Shown: piece by piece, positions 52,828-62,323 of the stretch
Layout of the letters: every line of letters begins with the position of its first letter
Position numbering within the stretch: the stretch's first letter is position 1
Notes under the pieces: model-generated
Seen by the model: the letters and a program-made list of their open reading frames with translations, nothing else
What the model was told of the DNA's origin: nothing
Database searches by the model: none
Translations under genes and position numbers: made by a program
Assembly (NCBI GenBank): GCA_023639215.1
Contig: CP097899.1
Span: forward strand, 2,357,001-2,421,000
Length of the DNA: 64,000 bases
Origin: Candidatus Pristimantibacillus lignocellulolyticus
GTDB lineage: Bacteria; Bacillota; Bacilli; Paenibacillales; Paenibacillaceae
Direction: 5' to 3'

Positions 52828-53772
52828 ATGGAGACTGACAAGAATGTAAAAAAGGCTGTGCCCAATAAGCATAGACGCTCAAAAAATGGCTTGAATAACT
52901 TAGCAGGTTATATTTTCATATCTCCATGGTTGATTGGATTTTTATTACTTACATTATGGCCGATTTTGCAGTCATTCTATCTTTCTTTCACAGACTATTC
53001 ATTACTTTCAGATCCAGAATGGTCAGGACTAGATAATTATAGAAAGATTTTTACTAGAGACGATGATTTTACCGCATCTTTATCTGTGACCTTTATCTTC
53101 GTATTAGTATCATTACCGTTAAAATTAATATTTTCACTCTTAGTAGCATTAATGCTTAATCAGAAACTAAAAGGTATGAATTTTTATAGAACGGTGATTT
53201 ATTTTCCATCGCTAATTGGCGGAAGCATTGCAGTATCTTTACTTTGGAGAAATATATTTGGCGTCGATGGTTACGTCAATGAAATGCTCTCATGGTTTGG
53301 AATTCAAGGAATTGGATGGGTCTCCAATCCTGATACAGCACTTGGCTCACTCGTTTTACTTAATGTATGGCAATTCGGATCAACGATGGTTATTTTTCTA
53401 GCAGGACTTAAGCAAATTCCTTCTGAGCTGTATGAATCGGCTTCTGTTGATGGAGCAGCAAAAGTACGGAAGTTTTTCCATATTACATTACCAATGCTAT
53501 CTCCAGTCATGTTCTTTAATTTGATTTTAGGAATCATTGGTTCCTTCCAAATGTTTACTGCTGCACTCATTATTACAAAGGGTGGCCCAATGCATTCCAC
53601 ATATATGTATGCTCTGTTCCTCTACGAGAAGGCATTTAAGCACTTTCAGATGGGCTATGCATCAGCGCTTGCTTGGGTGTTGCTAGTTATTGTTGCTATT
53701 ATTACGGCACTGAATTTCTTTGTCTCTCGTTACTGGGTGTTTTATGAGTCAGATGGGAAGGGAGACCGATGA
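52828..53772 (+). CDS. Sugar ABC transporter permease (MalF-type)
   Basis: 314 residues after choosing the ATG at 52828, which has AAGGGAGA 8 nt upstream. Basic cytoplasmic N terminus, six TM helices from about residue 28, and EAA loop LYESASVDGAAKVRKFFHIT near residue 205. Overlaps the next gene by 4 bp. First gene of the second importer. Confidence 0.94.
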   Translation: METDKNVKKAVPNKHRRSKNGLNNLAGYIFISPWLIGFLLLTLWPILQSFYLSFTDYSLLSDPEWSGLDNYRKIFTRDDDFTASLSVTFIFVLVSLPLKLIFSLLVALMLNQKLKGMNFYRTVIYFPSLIGGSIAVSLLWRNIFGVDGYVNEMLSWFGIQGIGWVSNPDTALGSLVLLNVWQFGSTMVIFLAGLKQIPSELYESASVDGAAKVRKFFHITLPMLSPVMFFNLILGIIGSFQMFTAALIITKGGPMHSTYMYALFLYEKAFKHFQMGYASALAWVLLVIVAIITALNFFVSRYWVFYESDGKGDR

Positions 53773-54602
53773 TGAATCAACTCAAAAATAAGCGGAAACA
53801 TTTCGTGCTCATATTGTTTTCTATCTTTATGATTTATCCAGTGTTTTGGTGGTTAGGCGCATCATTGAAGTCGATCGAGGAAATGAAAAGCCCGTCCCTT
53901 TGGCCAACTGAACCAATTTGGGACAATTATATACAAGGCTGGTTATTCTCACCATCCGAGCATACCTTTGCTCATTTCTTCAGTAATACATTACTTATGG
54001 AACTTTGGAATGTGGCTGGGGGAGTTATTACCGCAGCAATCGTAGCCTATGGTTTTGCTCGGTTGAACTTCCGGTTAAAAGGGTTATGGTTCTCAATTCT
54101 GCTAATGACGATGATGCTTCCGACACAGGTTACTATCGTGCCGCAATATATTCTCTTCAATAAGCTCGATTTAGTTAATAGCTATGTCCCATTAATATTG
54201 CCACATTTTTTCGGTGGTGGTGCGTTTTTCATCTTTCTTCTTGTACAATTTATTCGTGGAATTCCACGAGATCTTGATGAAGCAGCGAAAATCGATGGTG
54301 CATCTGTATACGGAATTTTCCTTCGAATTATTTTCCCGCTTATTAAGCCTTCATTAGTTACTGTAGCAATTTTTACATTCATCTGGAGCTGGGATGATTT
54401 CTTTGCACAGGTGCTTTATTTAACCTCAGTCGATAAGTTTACAGTAGGTCTTGCATTGCGGATGTATATTGACCAATTTGAAATCCAATGGGGGCCGATG
54501 CTTGCGATGGCTATGGTATCAATTATCCCCTCTGCGATTATATTTTTTCTCGCACAGAAGCATTTCGTCGAAGGTATTGCAACGACGGGAATTAAAGGTT
54601 AG
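53769..54602 (+). CDS. Sugar ABC transporter permease (MalG-type)
   Basis: 277 residues, six TM helices, EAA loop LDEAAKIDGASVYGIFLRII near residue 170 and the family end EGIATTGIKG. Two tandem ATGs follow GGGAGACC. Coupled to the preceding permease. Confidence 0.94.
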   Translation: MMNQLKNKRKHFVLILFSIFMIYPVFWWLGASLKSIEEMKSPSLWPTEPIWDNYIQGWLFSPSEHTFAHFFSNTLLMELWNVAGGVITAAIVAYGFARLNFRLKGLWFSILLMTMMLPTQVTIVPQYILFNKLDLVNSYVPLILPHFFGGGAFFIFLLVQFIRGIPRDLDEAAKIDGASVYGIFLRIIFPLIKPSLVTVAIFTFIWSWDDFFAQVLYLTSVDKFTVGLALRMYIDQFEIQWGPMLAMAMVSIIPSAIIFFLAQKHFVEGIATTGIKG

Positions 54603-54642
54603 TTAGCTTCATCTATTTGAAAATTGAGAGGGGATCAATGTA

Positions 54643-55983
54643 ATGAAGAGAAAATGGTCAAAAAGTATGGGGTTGTTAATGCTAGTCATACTACTTACGT
54701 TTACGGCTTGTGGAAGCAACAACACTAACGAAGGTAAAACGACAAATACACCAAAGTCAGCGGATAATAGTTCAGTGATTAATAATACAGATGATAATTC
54801 GAAACCACTCGAGTTATCAATTATGTGGTGGGGTCCAGATACAAGACATGAAGCGACCTTAAAGGCACTTGAAATCTATACAAATCAGCATGCTAACATA
54901 ACTTTTAAGCCTGAGTATTTGGCTTGGGATGCTTTCTGGGCTAAGCTACCAACGTTAGCAGCATCTAAATCCATTACTGATGTGTTACAAATGGATGCAG
55001 CATACATTCAAGAGTATGTTGGAAAGGGAACATTGGAGGATCTATCAGATATAGATTTATCAGGTATTGTTGATTCCAACGTGCTTGAGAATTTGAAAAT
55101 TGATGGCAAGCTTTATGGTATTCCATTAAGTCAGAATGCTCAAGGTATTGCATTTAACAAAACAGCACTTGAGGCTGCTGGTGTTGATCTACCACAAAAG
55201 GATTGGACCTGGGATGAGTATTTTGAATTTGGCCGTACAGCTAAAGAAAAATTACCAGAAGGTCAATACGGTATCTCTGATACGTCAGATCTTTGGGACT
55301 GGTATCTATGGTATCAAACCGGAAATGGAGGCCAACCTCTAATGACCGATGGAGGAAAAACGTTCACTTTAGATAGAGATCTATTTTTCGAATATCACAA
55401 TACGTTTGCACAATTACGTCAAGATAAGATTGTACCACCAGCAGAACAACAGGTAGCTTTATTAGAAAATGATCCCACATCAGATCCAATGGGTTCAGGA
55501 GTAGTGATGACGCGTGGAGCAACTACAGGTTCTGTCAATGCACTTGAGAGTATGCTTCCAGGTCAGGTTGATGTTGTGAACCTCCCAATAGGTAAAGCAG
55601 GCGGCGGTTGGGCGCAATCAACAATTTTCTTATCTGTTAGTGCTAATTCAAAAAATAAAGAACAAGCAAAAGAGTTTTTGAAATGGTTTATAACAGATGC
55701 TGAAGCTGGTAAAGCACTTGCATTAACTCGTGGTATTCCAATTAATCCAGAAATTTATGAGGTGCTAGAGCCAGATCTTACACCACAAGAAAGGCTAGGT
55801 AAGAAGATTTATGATGTTGCATTAGACAAAGCGTTACCTTTCTATCCAATAGCTGAAGGATACTCGGAATGGGTAGATACTTATAAGGCAACGATGCAAT
55901 CCGTTATGTTTGGAAAATCTTCAGTTGAAGATGCATATGAGAAGCTGAATAATCTTGGATTAGAGATTGCAGCTAAGAAATAG
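54643..55983 (+). CDS. Sugar ABC transporter substrate-binding lipoprotein
   Basis: 446 residues, lipobox FTAC with lipidated Cys23, an Asn/Ser/Thr-rich tether, then a family 1 solute-binding domain. Gene order permease-permease-binding protein is the reverse of the first importer. AGAGGGGAT precedes the ATG. No ATPase gene is present, so a shared MsmX-type ATPase is needed. Substrate unknown. Confidence 0.93.
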   Translation: MKRKWSKSMGLLMLVILLTFTACGSNNTNEGKTTNTPKSADNSSVINNTDDNSKPLELSIMWWGPDTRHEATLKALEIYTNQHANITFKPEYLAWDAFWAKLPTLAASKSITDVLQMDAAYIQEYVGKGTLEDLSDIDLSGIVDSNVLENLKIDGKLYGIPLSQNAQGIAFNKTALEAAGVDLPQKDWTWDEYFEFGRTAKEKLPEGQYGISDTSDLWDWYLWYQTGNGGQPLMTDGGKTFTLDRDLFFEYHNTFAQLRQDKIVPPAEQQVALLENDPTSDPMGSGVVMTRGATTGSVNALESMLPGQVDVVNLPIGKAGGGWAQSTIFLSVSANSKNKEQAKEFLKWFITDAEAGKALALTRGIPINPEIYEVLEPDLTPQERLGKKIYDVALDKALPFYPIAEGYSEWVDTYKATMQSVMFGKSSVEDAYEKLNNLGLEIAAKK

Positions 55984-56001
55984 TCTGGCTAAAACTCCAG
56001 C

Positions 56002-56041
56002 AAACCGCCTGCTATTACCTAACCGTAATGAGGCGGTTTTT
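56002..56041 (+). terminator. Intrinsic terminator inside the transporter-sensor cluster
   Basis: AAACCGCCT (56002-56010) pairs with AGGCGGTTT (56031-56039) with an inner ATTAC/GTAAT stem and T5. It separates importer genes from the sensor genes, which therefore need their own promoter in 56042-56218. Confidence 0.9.
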
Positions 56042-56218
56042 GCTAACTATTAAGTTTTATAGATAAGAAAGAACATGAAAACAACATCCATTAATAAAAG
56101 TTGATATTGTGAAAAAAATGTAAATATAGGATAATCTTAATTAACAACTTTTGGTATTTTTATCCATAATAATATTGGTATTCAAGATCTTAAGTCAGTA
56201 AGTCAAGGAGAGGGCAAA

Positions 56219-57532
56219 ATGAAAATAATATTTCATCGAACGATTGTGCTGCTCATCTCCAGTATGCTACTTACCAGCTGCAGCCTCACAGGAAAGACCA
56301 ATGATGTGATAGACAATCCGCAACCTATTAAGCTTACAATTATGCATAATTGGATTGTTCAAGATGGAAAGGCACTTGCGATGCGAACTATTCTCGAGGA
56401 TTTCCGAGCAACACATCCAAACATCATAATTGAGGAGGAAGGACTATCCACAGATGGACTAAAGTCTAGACTGCGCACACTTGCAGCAGCAGATGAAATG
56501 CCTGATCTGTTTGTTATGTGGCCAGATGCAATGACCAAGGATTTCGTTAAGGCAGGACATCTTCAGCCAATTGATGATTTCTTAGCGAATAAGCCAGAAT
56601 GGAAAAATAACTTTCTACCAGGAGCTTTTGATGGTTACACCGTAAACAATCAAATTTACACGGTTCCTATGAATTTAGCCCCTACTTCATTTATATATTA
56701 CAACAGGGCGATATTTGATCAATATCAGGTTAAAGTTCCTACTACATGGCAAGAACTACTAAATGCAATTGAGATTTTTAACCGTAACAATATTATTCCG
56801 ATCGCATTAGGTAATAAGTCAACTTGGGTGGTGCAGTCCACAATTTTCAGTACATTAGCCGATAGAATAACTGGATCTGATTGGTTCAATAGAGTGAGGA
56901 ATCAGGATGGAGCGTCATTTACCGATCCAGAGTTTATACAAGCTCTTGAAGTATTGCAAAACTTGAAAGAGGTTGGAGCTTTTCAAGCCGGTTACAACAG
57001 TATTGATGAAAATGAAATGATGCAATTATATTTGAATGGAAAATCTGCGATGGTTATTAATGGTGGATGGGCAGTATCCTCCATCGTAAATAATGCAACG
57101 GCTGATGTTCTGGAACATACACATGTTATGATTCTTCCTCCAATTGAAGGTGGAAAAGGGGCTGCACTATCGACTTCAGGTGTCGTTGGCACAGGACTTG
57201 GAGTGAATATTAATTTAACCGGAGAACGTAAAGAAGCAGCAATGAAGTTGTTCTATGCTTTATCAGGACCGGAAGGTCAACAAGCTACACTCGACAGTAA
57301 TACTTTAATTAGTTACAAAATTTCACTCGATGAGAGTAAGTTAAGTCCTCTCTTTATTGAATTAAATGAGCTTGTCCAAAGTATCAACATTAGTTCGGTT
57401 TACGATAGCAGCCTTAATTCTGAAACAGCAGATGTACTAAATAATGGACTTCAAGAAATATTACTTGGTGGCGATCCTGTCATTATTGCTCGAAAAATAC
57501 AGGATGCACAAGATGCATCGCTAGCGAAGTAA
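56219..57532 (+). CDS. Extracellular solute-binding lipoprotein, probable co-sensor
   Basis: 437 residues, lipobox LTSC with lipidated Cys21, then a family 1 binding domain that is only distantly like the transport receptor at 54643. It lies after a terminator, is not next to a permease, and is 25 bp ahead of the kinase gene, so it probably presents ligand to the kinase and not to the importer. An additional transport role is not excluded. GGAGAGGG precedes the ATG. Confidence 0.88.
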   Translation: MKIIFHRTIVLLISSMLLTSCSLTGKTNDVIDNPQPIKLTIMHNWIVQDGKALAMRTILEDFRATHPNIIIEEEGLSTDGLKSRLRTLAAADEMPDLFVMWPDAMTKDFVKAGHLQPIDDFLANKPEWKNNFLPGAFDGYTVNNQIYTVPMNLAPTSFIYYNRAIFDQYQVKVPTTWQELLNAIEIFNRNNIIPIALGNKSTWVVQSTIFSTLADRITGSDWFNRVRNQDGASFTDPEFIQALEVLQNLKEVGAFQAGYNSIDENEMMQLYLNGKSAMVINGGWAVSSIVNNATADVLEHTHVMILPPIEGGKGAALSTSGVVGTGLGVNINLTGERKEAAMKLFYALSGPEGQQATLDSNTLISYKISLDESKLSPLFIELNELVQSINISSVYDSSLNSETADVLNNGLQEILLGGDPVIIARKIQDAQDASLAK

Positions 57533-57557
57533 TCTAATTTCTCTGGAGGATAACGAA

Positions 57558-59330
57558 ATGGTTAAATGGATGAGTACCTCACTTGGGAGAAAGCTATCAG
57601 TCATTATTATGATCTCTACATTGGTTCCGCTATTGTCCTTGGGAGTTTTTACTTATTCAGTTTCTTCTATTGTAACCGAGGAAAAGGTAAATCAATCGGG
57701 AATTGATACGCTGAAGCAAATGGAGGATAAGCTACGTTTTATTATTGATGACATAGAGAATATTTCCTTATTTATGATTGGACAGAGTGATATTCAAAAA
57801 TATCTTAGTGCACAAGAGGATGATATTCATCTTCAAGCAAGAATACTCGATTTTATGATGAACTTATCTACCTCTAAAAAATATATATCAAACATTTCAC
57901 TTTATTCAAAAAATGCCAATGCTCCTCTTTCTAATACAGCAATCTACTCTTCAAATTTATCCGACCTAGTTGATTTATACAATGTGACTGATAAAATCTG
58001 GACCGGTGTATATACTGTATCTGATTTTTCAGGTCAGCATCAAGTCATGTCACTTATTAGACCTATGCGAAGTATTTATTCATATGAAACTCTAGGTTGG
58101 CTTGTCATTAGTCTAGACGAGGACGTACTTTCGGAATATTGGTCAGAGGCTAATCTAGGTGAGGGGAATGGTAAAGTCGCATTAATTAATGAACATGGTA
58201 CGGTCATTTCATCTACTGAAAAAGAGTGGCTTGTAAGATCTTTTGATGAGTTATTTCCAGGTGCTTTGATTCAATTTAATAAAGGGCTACACGGGGAAAC
58301 GGTATATGGAGAAGGATCGGCAAAGAAGACCATACTTTACTACAGTCAGAATTCAACGGGATGGAATTTTATTGGTATGATACCATACGATCTATATAGC
58401 TCTCAGAACCGCTTTATATTAATTTTAACAGCAGTTGCCGTACTATCTTCTATTATTATTAATGGTGGACTTGTCCTCTTTGTCATCCAACGAGTGACTA
58501 ACCCACTACGTATGCTAACACGGTTGTTAACGAAGGTGAACACCGATGATCTAATGCCCATCTATCATTCTCAATCAAGAGATGAGATAGGAAGATTAGG
58601 AGATAGCTACAATAAGCTCGGTTCTCGTATTAAGGAACTGAAAGAGCAACTCATAAGAGATGAGACGCGTAAGAAGGAGGCAGATATTCGCGCTTTGCAG
58701 GCGCAAATTAATCCTCATTTTTTGTACAACACATTATCATCTATTCATTGGATGGCGCTTATGTCCGAAGAAAAACAAATTTCAGATATGGTGGGAGCAT
58801 TAAGTGATCTTCTACAATTCAGTTTAAATAAAGGAAATGAATTCTGTCCCGTACATCAAGAGCTTGCACATATTCGAAATTATACAGATATTCAATCTAT
58901 ACGTTATCCAGATAAGTTTGAGGTAGATATTATTGTTGATCCGGGTTTACAGGATAAATTCATGTTGAAGCTAATATTGCAACCACTTGTTGAAAATGCC
59001 ATGATTCATGGTATTCAGAAAAAGGCAGGTAGAGGTAGCATAGGGATTTATATAGAACAGCAAGGCAATTATATGAATTTTCTTGTCATCGATGATGGTA
59101 TCGGTATAACGGAAGATAGATTAGCTAATGTACGCATTCAATTAGAAGAGTCAGCCGTTGTGTATGGTCCAGAGGCTAGCTATGGTTTGAGAAATGTAAA
59201 TGAAAGACTTCGTCTACACTATGGTCTGCTGTCTTGTTTACAAATAGAGAGCAGACCTAATAACGGTACTCGAATATCATTCTCTATTCCATTCTTGGAG
59301 GGTCCTTATGAAAATTATGATCGTGGATGA
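57558..59330 (+). CDS. YesM-type sensor histidine kinase
   Basis: 590 residues: TM1 about 14-34, extracellular Cache-like domain, TM2 about 290-312, HAMP about 315-368, His_kinase with QINPHFLYNTLSSIHW (His near 386) and HATPase with PLVENAMIHG (about 476) and DDGIGI (about 513). CTGGAGGA precedes the ATG. The 3' end overlaps the response regulator by 23 bp. Confidence 0.94.
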   Translation: MVKWMSTSLGRKLSVIIMISTLVPLLSLGVFTYSVSSIVTEEKVNQSGIDTLKQMEDKLRFIIDDIENISLFMIGQSDIQKYLSAQEDDIHLQARILDFMMNLSTSKKYISNISLYSKNANAPLSNTAIYSSNLSDLVDLYNVTDKIWTGVYTVSDFSGQHQVMSLIRPMRSIYSYETLGWLVISLDEDVLSEYWSEANLGEGNGKVALINEHGTVISSTEKEWLVRSFDELFPGALIQFNKGLHGETVYGEGSAKKTILYYSQNSTGWNFIGMIPYDLYSSQNRFILILTAVAVLSSIIINGGLVLFVIQRVTNPLRMLTRLLTKVNTDDLMPIYHSQSRDEIGRLGDSYNKLGSRIKELKEQLIRDETRKKEADIRALQAQINPHFLYNTLSSIHWMALMSEEKQISDMVGALSDLLQFSLNKGNEFCPVHQELAHIRNYTDIQSIRYPDKFEVDIIVDPGLQDKFMLKLILQPLVENAMIHGIQKKAGRGSIGIYIEQQGNYMNFLVIDDGIGITEDRLANVRIQLEESAVVYGPEASYGLRNVNERLRLHYGLLSCLQIESRPNNGTRISFSIPFLEGPYENYDRG

Positions 59331-60852
59331 TGAGGTAATTATTCGTACAGGGTTAGAAAAAGTAATAAAGTGGGGAGACCTTGGTCTCACTTTACTTCCT
59401 CTTGCCTCATCGGCAGAAGAGGTATTAGATCGAATTGAAGTAGAAAAACCAGATATTTTAATGACGGATATTCGGATGAGCGGTAAGACGGGATTGGAGT
59501 TATCAGAGGAAGTGAAAGAGTTATTTCCTAATCTTGAAATCATTATATTGACGGGATATGACGATTTCATGTATACACAGCAGGCAATTCGTCAACAAGT
59601 TAGCGATTATCTGCTAAAAACGAGTCGTCCGGAGGATATTATTCGAACAGTGTTAAAGGCAAAGCAACGAGTAGAGGAGCGCCAGGTCACCCAGAGTCAG
59701 GACTACATGAGGAGTAGAGAGCATCGCCATAATCTCTTAAAGCGCTACATTATTGATGGGGAAGAATTGCAGCAAGAGGTCGAAACTCTTTTCATACATG
59801 GTTCTCCTATAACAGAACAACATAATCAAAGTTGGCAAATTATTGTCATATCGGCTGAGGGCTGGGGGCAATCTGCTATGGAACAAGATTTACTTCTATT
59901 TGGTGTTGATAATATGGTTGCAGATCTACTTCCTTGCATTAGTTTTGTATATAAAGATAATGTAGTTGTTGCTATATCATTGGGGAAATTAGACGGCGAT
60001 AAGCAGATACGTCGTGCGATTTTTGAGAAGATCAGTCGTTTACTGAAATGTCAGCTAACTGTGGTTGGCGGTCAACTGATTGAAGATCCTAGTCATTGGC
60101 ATGAATCGTATTTGACAGCGATAACGGCCAAAGCATATCAATCGTTGCTGGAGCAAGATCAGTGGGAGTATGAGGATATTAAAAATCGTAAGGGCGGTAC
60201 TATGGTCTGTTCCTATGATGAGGAGATGGAACTATCATTACAGCTGCTTGAAGATGACCCAATAGCACTAAAACTTTGGGTTCAAAGATATATTAATCAT
60301 CTACTTGTTGATCCAGAGGTTACTCCTCAATCATTTGAGAGTGCTATTCAGTCGGTTGTAATTGCGGCACATCGATGGATTAATCGTGTTCTCTCGGCAA
60401 TTGGCAGGAAGGTATTGCTGGAAGTGAATCTACCGTCCCTACAATATACGCTTGATCGTAATCCAAATGATACTCTATTTCAACATCTGCATATAATTAT
60501 GAAGCTCTATCATCATTACTATGCAGAAGGAAAGACGGCTCATATTCAAAAAGCGATTGTGTACATTGAGGAGCAAATTGGAAAAGATTTGAGATTGCAA
60601 CAGGTAGCTGAGTTCGTACATCTTCATCCGAATCATCTGAGCGAAATCTTTAAAAAGGAAACCGGCATGAAATTTGTTGATTATGTGACTGGTAAGAAGA
60701 TTGGGCGTGCTACTGAAATTCTAGCAACTTCACCTGCTAAAGTTAGCGAAGTTGCCAATAGAGTAGGATACGAAGACGTAAAGTATTTCGGACAGATATT
60801 TAAGAAGTATACAGGACTAACTCCTAGTGAATATAGAGATCAGAGTAGGTAA
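59308..60852 (+). CDS. YesN-type response regulator (REC + AraC HTH), long form
   Basis: 514 residues: receiver with Asp54 in LMTDIRMSG, a long unassigned middle segment (about 135-400) and an AraC HTH pair (about 410-512; QVAEFVHLHPNHLSEIFKKE and VSEVANRVGYEDVKYFGQIF). ATG at 59308 has GGAGGGT upstream inside the kinase gene. Longer than the regulator of the first cluster (381 aa) because of the middle domain. Confidence 0.94.
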   Translation: MKIMIVDDEVIIRTGLEKVIKWGDLGLTLLPLASSAEEVLDRIEVEKPDILMTDIRMSGKTGLELSEEVKELFPNLEIIILTGYDDFMYTQQAIRQQVSDYLLKTSRPEDIIRTVLKAKQRVEERQVTQSQDYMRSREHRHNLLKRYIIDGEELQQEVETLFIHGSPITEQHNQSWQIIVISAEGWGQSAMEQDLLLFGVDNMVADLLPCISFVYKDNVVVAISLGKLDGDKQIRRAIFEKISRLLKCQLTVVGGQLIEDPSHWHESYLTAITAKAYQSLLEQDQWEYEDIKNRKGGTMVCSYDEEMELSLQLLEDDPIALKLWVQRYINHLLVDPEVTPQSFESAIQSVVIAAHRWINRVLSAIGRKVLLEVNLPSLQYTLDRNPNDTLFQHLHIIMKLYHHYYAEGKTAHIQKAIVYIEEQIGKDLRLQQVAEFVHLHPNHLSEIFKKETGMKFVDYVTGKKIGRATEILATSPAKVSEVANRVGYEDVKYFGQIFKKYTGLTPSEYRDQSR

Positions 60853-61036
60853 GAGCGACATGGTGTGGAACGTTGAATATTATGAATGGCTGTCCAGAAA
60901 CCTTCTGTAAGAAAGGTTAATCATGAAGCATTTGAAGGAGAAGGTGAAATTTCAATGCCTTCAGCATTAAATTTGACAAACTATTTAATGGCGTGCAAAC
61001 AGTGGAGCGTTCATAGCTTCCTTGTTTGCAGTACAG

Positions 61037-61810
61037 CTATAGTTTAACAGCCAAGCAATAATTCACATTATCAAACGCAGTTATTTTATGTGCAGGCTGA
61101 TTTTCATTATAAATTTGAAACAATTCTGCAGTAATTTCAGCAGGAGTCAGATGCTGGTAGATAAGCAGATTAGCTGATGCTAATATCTGCTCTAGTTCAT
61201 AATAGCTATAACTTGCTTGCATAGGCTCGCCTGCTCGAGCAGCCAGCATAACCTGCTTCTGTGCACGTTCACCTGCGAGAGGCGTGAATGTATATTCATC
61301 AGGATAATCAAATACAATGCTACTTCCGCTCGGAAGAAAGGAAGCAATAGTAGATAAAAAATGTTTAAATACATTCTTAGGTAAATAATAGCTTATACCG
61401 AGCAAGCTACTAAAACTGATTATACTCGGGTTAAAAGCAGGACAGGCTAGTACATGGTTCTGCCAATCAGTTTTTTGAAAGTCGGCTGAAATGCAGTGTA
61501 GATTTGACGGAGCATTCATACCTATACCCAATACACGTCTGCATTTATCGGCTGCAGTATAAGGATGATCAATCTCAAAGATTTGTAACTTTGTTGCCCA
61601 CTCCGGCTGGCGATAAGCGAAGGTATCATACCCCGCGGCAAAAGCGAGATATTGTCTGGCACCGAGCGTGACTGCAAGCTCAAGTGCCTTCTCTGCAAAA
61701 GCAGCCCTACCAATTGGAGAAGGAGATAAATGATGATCAACTATACGACGTAGCGCTTGCTCATGTGTACCAACGAATTCTGGTTGGAAGAAAGCTACTG
61801 CTTGGGACAT
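61037..61810 (-). CDS. Class I SAM-dependent methyltransferase (LCMT/PPM1-like), N terminus lacking a start
   Basis: 258 residues from the first ATG. SAM-binding motif AFAAGYDTFAYR near residue 58, acidic FEIDHP near 79, and later SFSSLLGISYYLPKN. The family has about 45 more N-terminal residues, and these are present in frame upstream (listed separately), so the ATG at 61810 is an internal Met with no ribosome site. The gene is therefore either expressed from a non-canonical start or is a recent 5'-truncated pseudogene. Confidence 0.82.
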   Translation of the reverse strand: MSQAVAFFQPEFVGTHEQALRRIVDHHLSPSPIGRAAFAEKALELAVTLGARQYLAFAAGYDTFAYRQPEWATKLQIFEIDHPYTAADKCRRVLGIGMNAPSNLHCISADFQKTDWQNHVLACPAFNPSIISFSSLLGISYYLPKNVFKHFLSTIASFLPSGSSIVFDYPDEYTFTPLAGERAQKQVMLAARAGEPMQASYSYYELEQILASANLLIYQHLTPAEITAELFQIYNENQPAHKITAFDNVNYCLAVKL

Positions 61811-61939
61811 ATTGCTTGAAATATTATCATATTCTTCATCGGTTAATAACTGTCTAGCAATATGATCATCAAAAATTTTAGTCTGATTATGTTCAGTATG
61901 ATACGCTCTTGAGAATGCACTGACGAGTGCAGTTAAACT
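61811..61939 (-). other. In-frame conserved N-terminal coding of the methyltransferase, no start codon
   Basis: Reading from 61939 down to 61811 gives 43 residues that match the family N terminus: SLTALVSAFSRAYHTEHNQT, then IFDDHIARQLLTDEEYDNIS. There is no ATG, GTG or TTG in this stretch, and a TAG (complement of 61940-61942) stops the frame immediately upstream, where the MFS cassette promoter region begins. Confidence 0.75.
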
Positions 61940-61955
61940 CTATATATAGAAACTA

Positions 61956-61984
61956 TTTACAAATAAGGCATGAGAATGTAGAAT
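61956..61984 (+). promoter_or_regulatory. Promoter of T-box/MFS unit
   Basis: TTTACA (61956-61961), 17-bp spacer, TAGAAT (61979-61984); start point expected near 61991, just before the T-box stem I. Confidence 0.65.
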
Positions 61985-61990
61985 ATATAA

Positions 61991-62279
61991 AATTCATAAT
62001 TCGAAAAACAATGAAGAGAAAAGTAGATAAAAGTATGGACCTATACAGAGAGCTCCGGTTGCTGAAAAGGAGCAAGGTTTATTTATCGAAGCAAGCCTCT
62101 GAGTTTCATATTGGATCCCAGTGTGGTGATAGTATGACGGTTACTTCCGTTAACAGGTTAGGGTATAGATTCTTGTACTTGAAAAGATTAATGTGGCGAC
62201 ATATTAATGAACTGGGGTGGCACCGCGGATTACTAAAATCTCGTCCTCAAGATAAAATCTTGGGGGTGAGATTTTTTTT
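61991..62279 (+). promoter_or_regulatory. T-box riboswitch leader, specifier apparently CAA (Gln)
   Basis: tRNA-sensing transcription attenuator. Visible elements: stem I 5' side with loop-E AGTAG (62022-62026), AGAGAGCTCC...GGAGC distal hairpin (62047-62073), specifier side GAA-G-CAA-G-CCTCTGAG (62088-62103), the T-box core GGGGTGGCACCGCGG (62214-62228) and an intrinsic terminator (stem 62235-62274, then T run). By alignment with the known pheS and glyQS layouts the specifier triplet is CAA at 62092-62094 (Gln). The TGGC bulge (62218-62221) would pair with a tRNA having G73, which agrees with bacterial tRNA-Gln. Confidence 0.9.
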
Positions 62280-62323
62280 GTTTTTCTAATAAGTATTTTT
62301 ATATTATGAAGGGGTGAAAGTAT

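Noticed and set aside
61927..62289. 120-codon open frame between methyltransferase and MFS genes
   Set aside because: It runs across the T-box leader, its conserved core and its terminator; the RNA elements explain the sequence.
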